Origin: Zonotrichia leucophrys gambelii
Taxonomy: Eukaryota > Chordata > Aves > Passeriformes > Passerellidae
DNA: 64,000 nt
Direction: 5' to 3'
NCBI RefSeq assembly: GCF_028769735.1
Contig: NC_088169.1
Coordinates: 42,313,229 to 42,377,228 of the forward strand
The notes below the pieces were generated by a model. The model saw only the letters and a list, made by a program, of their open reading frames with translations. It was not told the origin of the DNA and made no database searches. This document shows positions 61,843 to 64,000 of the stretch, one piece after another (within the stretch, counting starts at the first letter, position 1; every line of letters begins with the position of its first letter). The position numbers were made by a program, and so were the translations under genes.

Positions 61843-61983
61843 GGGAAGGCAGCTAGACACAGTTCTTATCTTTCTTTCAATACCTCATTAATTTGACAAG
61901 GATAGATTATGATTTCTGCTTTTCAGTTTTACTATATGTGGTCATTGCCTGTCTTTGAATCAATCTTCAGAAACCTGAGATAA

Positions 61984-61989
61984 CAGCAT
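61984..61989. repeat. Target-site duplication of the 61990-62374 LTR, left copy (CAGCAT)
   Basis: Perfect six-base match to 62375-62380, directly abutting the LTR ends. Confidence 0.9.
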
Positions 61990-62374
61990 TGTTACAGGGC
62001 TTGCAAGGGTTGCAGGCAGAGTGAAGAGAAAGAGAGAATGTTGACTTCATGTTCAGAAGGCTTGATTTATTATTTTATGATATATATTACATTATGACTA
62101 TACTAAAACTAATAGAGAGAAAGTTCTCAGAAGATGCTAAGCTAAGAATAGAAAAGGAATCAACAACAAAGGAGCTCTCTCTGATTCTGTCCCAGACAGA
62201 GCTCGGTCCTTGATTGGCCCTTAATTGTACACATCCAACATGGGCCAATTACAGGTGCACCTGTTGCATTCCACAGCAGCAGATAACCATTGTTTACATT
62301 CTTTTTCTGGGGCCTCAGCTTCCCAGAAGGGAAAATCCTAAAGAAAGGGTTTTTATGAAAAGATGTCGGTGACA
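61990..62374 (-). mobile_element. Solo LTR of a class II (ERVK-like) endogenous retrovirus
   Basis: 385 bp. On the minus strand it starts TGTCACCGACATC at 62374 and ends CCCTGTAACA at 61990, with TG...CA termini and a perfect 6-bp target duplication CAGCAT on both sides. AATAAA in minus sense lies at 62066-62071. It shares block order with the LTR at 8723-9114 but has diverged a lot outside a 44-bp core at 62256-62299. There is no internal sequence, so it is a solo LTR. The perfect duplication shows the termini are intact. The 79-codon minus frame at 62160-62399 reads into the LTR from flanking sequence and is not a gene. Confidence 0.93.
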
Positions 62375-62380
62375 CAGCAT
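62375..62380. repeat. Target-site duplication of the 61990-62374 LTR, right copy (CAGCAT)
   Basis: Matches 61984-61989 exactly; six bases is the class II retroviral length. Confidence 0.9.
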
Positions 62381-64000
62381 CTCCAGTGAAAATGAACAAA
62401 ACTATACTTGGGCACTCAAATGTGTCATTGTTCTTGTCCCAAGCAGGAAAAAAATTAACGTGGGAGAATAGTACTGTAAGTGATTTCAGTTTTCATGCAG
62501 GAGGATACGTTTACTTAAGAACACTTTTTAAAATTTTTTTTATTTACAAGTATCTCAGTCTGTTTGCTGCTGTGTGGAAGGTGATCAAGTATCTGGGAAC
62601 ATGGCTCATAGGTGGAGGTGTTGGAAGCTTTTAGAGCTTGGGCCTGTGTCCACCTCACACAAAGTTAGGTACCTAATTACAAGAAAATTGAGTTTGGCTG
62701 CCAGGATATCAAAGAGATTGGGAAGCAGCTCAGCTTGAGGTAGCAATATGGACAAAATTGTATTCTGACAGAAGGTGCTGTCACAATCACCAGTGTATCT
62801 GCTTACCATAGATCTGAACTGAAGGTGAATATTTGTAATGTGACACAAGTAAGAGTAAGTAAGTTTTCTCCTGAGCTACTGAAGTAAATTTAGAAACAAA
62901 TTGTGAGTACATCATATAATAATACTGAATTAGTATGTTCATTTCACGGGCAGTTAACCTTTATGTCTCTTTAGTAATTGATTGCCTTAATACTTTGTTA
63001 ATATTATTAGTTTCATTAGTTTATCATCTTTTTTCTTACCTTTGGTCTTTTATTGCATTAGGTCTATAAATTTTCATAGAATTGATTAGTCACAAGAATG
63101 AAGTTGTTATGCTCTAACACCATTCTGTCCTTCATGGCAAGGAAACACTTTTTTGTTACATATCACTCTTCACAAGGATAATTGAAACACAGTGATTAAT
63201 AATTAAATTAGTATAGCTACGCTAGCTCTGCCAAAATATTATGATTTATAGTTTTGGTCAAAAACAAGAGTAAAACCAGGCCAATTTTTATAGCTTTGAT
63301 ATTAATGAATAATATTACATTTTAATCTTTCCAGTAATATGTCATGACCTCTAAGTATCTCAAATTATGCTACTTAATCATGTAGGAAGAAAGACAACTT
63401 AATGCCATATCACATATAATGTTCTAGACAAGGAAAGAGGAGGTCAGGCCAACCATTTCATACTGCATGTTTTCATCAGAATTAGAAAGTGAGAGAAACC
63501 CTGAAAAGTATCTGTAAGGAAGAATTAGCTAGTCCAATTAGTTTCCCAAATAACATGTCACTTTTAAAGCATTTTGAAATGTGAATGAAATACAATTTTC
63601 ACATGAAAAAAAAGGCCCAGTGAGGTCAACAATCAGATTTATTTCAATGGTTTCTTTGTTGCTGAAATTTTTATCATCCAAGGGGTCTGACTTGTTTAGT
63701 TAAATTTGGTTAACTGCCTTGACTCATTTAACATTGCTACTGCCTAATATTGCTCCTAAATTGCAAATGAGCTCGATTCCAACACCCCCTAAATTGAATG
63801 GAAATGTTCCCAGTGGCTCTGGCTGATGCTGGAGCAGTTCCATGGTTTGTATAATTTATTAGGGCATTTTGTTTGGCATCATTTGAGAAGCCTGTTTGTA
63901 AATTAACACCTTTTTTATCTGCCTTAGGTTTAGTACTCCAAAATTACATCATTACTGAGAAGCTTTGTTAAAACCTGTAGAAAGTTAGCTTTACTTGAAG
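62381..64000. other. Gene-free interval to the window end
   Basis: Unique AT-rich DNA with open frames of about 80 codons at 62386-62634 and 62606-62848 that show nothing recognisable. No repeat is evident. Confidence 0.55.

Noticed and set aside
1..64000. CRISPR array, bacterial operon or prophage
   Set aside because: No regularly spaced repeats with unique spacers, no long bacterial-type frames; the repeats are all avian retroelements.

Overview
The window looks like avian nuclear DNA, most likely from a passerine. It is AT-rich and has no long open frames. Its recognisable interspersed repeats are chicken-repeat-1 (CR1) LINE fragments with the usual ATTCTATG-type 3' tails, one LTR of a widespread bird ERVL-type family, and two solo LTRs of a class II (ERVK-like) family with 6-bp target duplications. 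I see no bacterial signals, CRISPR array, rRNA or convincing tRNA. I found no gene that I can name. The setting is either an intergenic gene-poor region or the inside of a very large intron.

Layout. 1-4.4 kb: unique AT-rich DNA with a T-rich tract, two GT microsatellites and a weak terminal-exon-like island near 2.77 kb. 4.45-4.81 kb: minus-strand CR1 3' end. 8.61-9.52 kb: plus-strand CR1 split by a solo LTR (8723-9114) whose 6-bp target duplication falls inside the CR1. 10.16-10.28 kb: A/C tract, followed by a GC-richer interval at 10.9-11.3 kb. 12.82-13.05 kb: the most exon-like open frame, with a good splice acceptor. 14.54-14.95 kb: an older CR1. 19.96-20.23 kb: an open frame that starts with a signal-peptide-like segment. 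20.2-29.6 kb: almost nothing recognisable. 29.77-31.04 kb: the longest CR1, minus strand, carrying broken reverse-transcriptase frames. 34.01-34.09 kb: a 34-bp duplication. 35.87-36.06 kb: a long compound TATC/TATA microsatellite. 42.75 kb: a near-perfect 45-bp inverted repeat. 43.1-43.7 kb: ERVL-type LTR. 47.4 kb and 49.7 kb: CR1 3' tips. 49.11-49.66 kb: a probable decayed retroviral pol (RNase H region) remnant, minus strand. 52.2 kb: TATA box with a 55-codon frame. 61.5-61.85 kb: SINE-like and CR1-like scraps. 61.99-62.37 kb: second ERVK-like solo LTR, opposite in orientation to the first.

No set of genes here can be shown to work together; the readable history is layered transposon insertion. 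The most interesting signal is a 44-bp block (43/44 identical) shared by the two otherwise diverged ERVK-like LTRs, containing forkhead-like and GATA-like motifs. Exon candidates are given with low confidence because splice-site and codon reading by eye cannot settle them.
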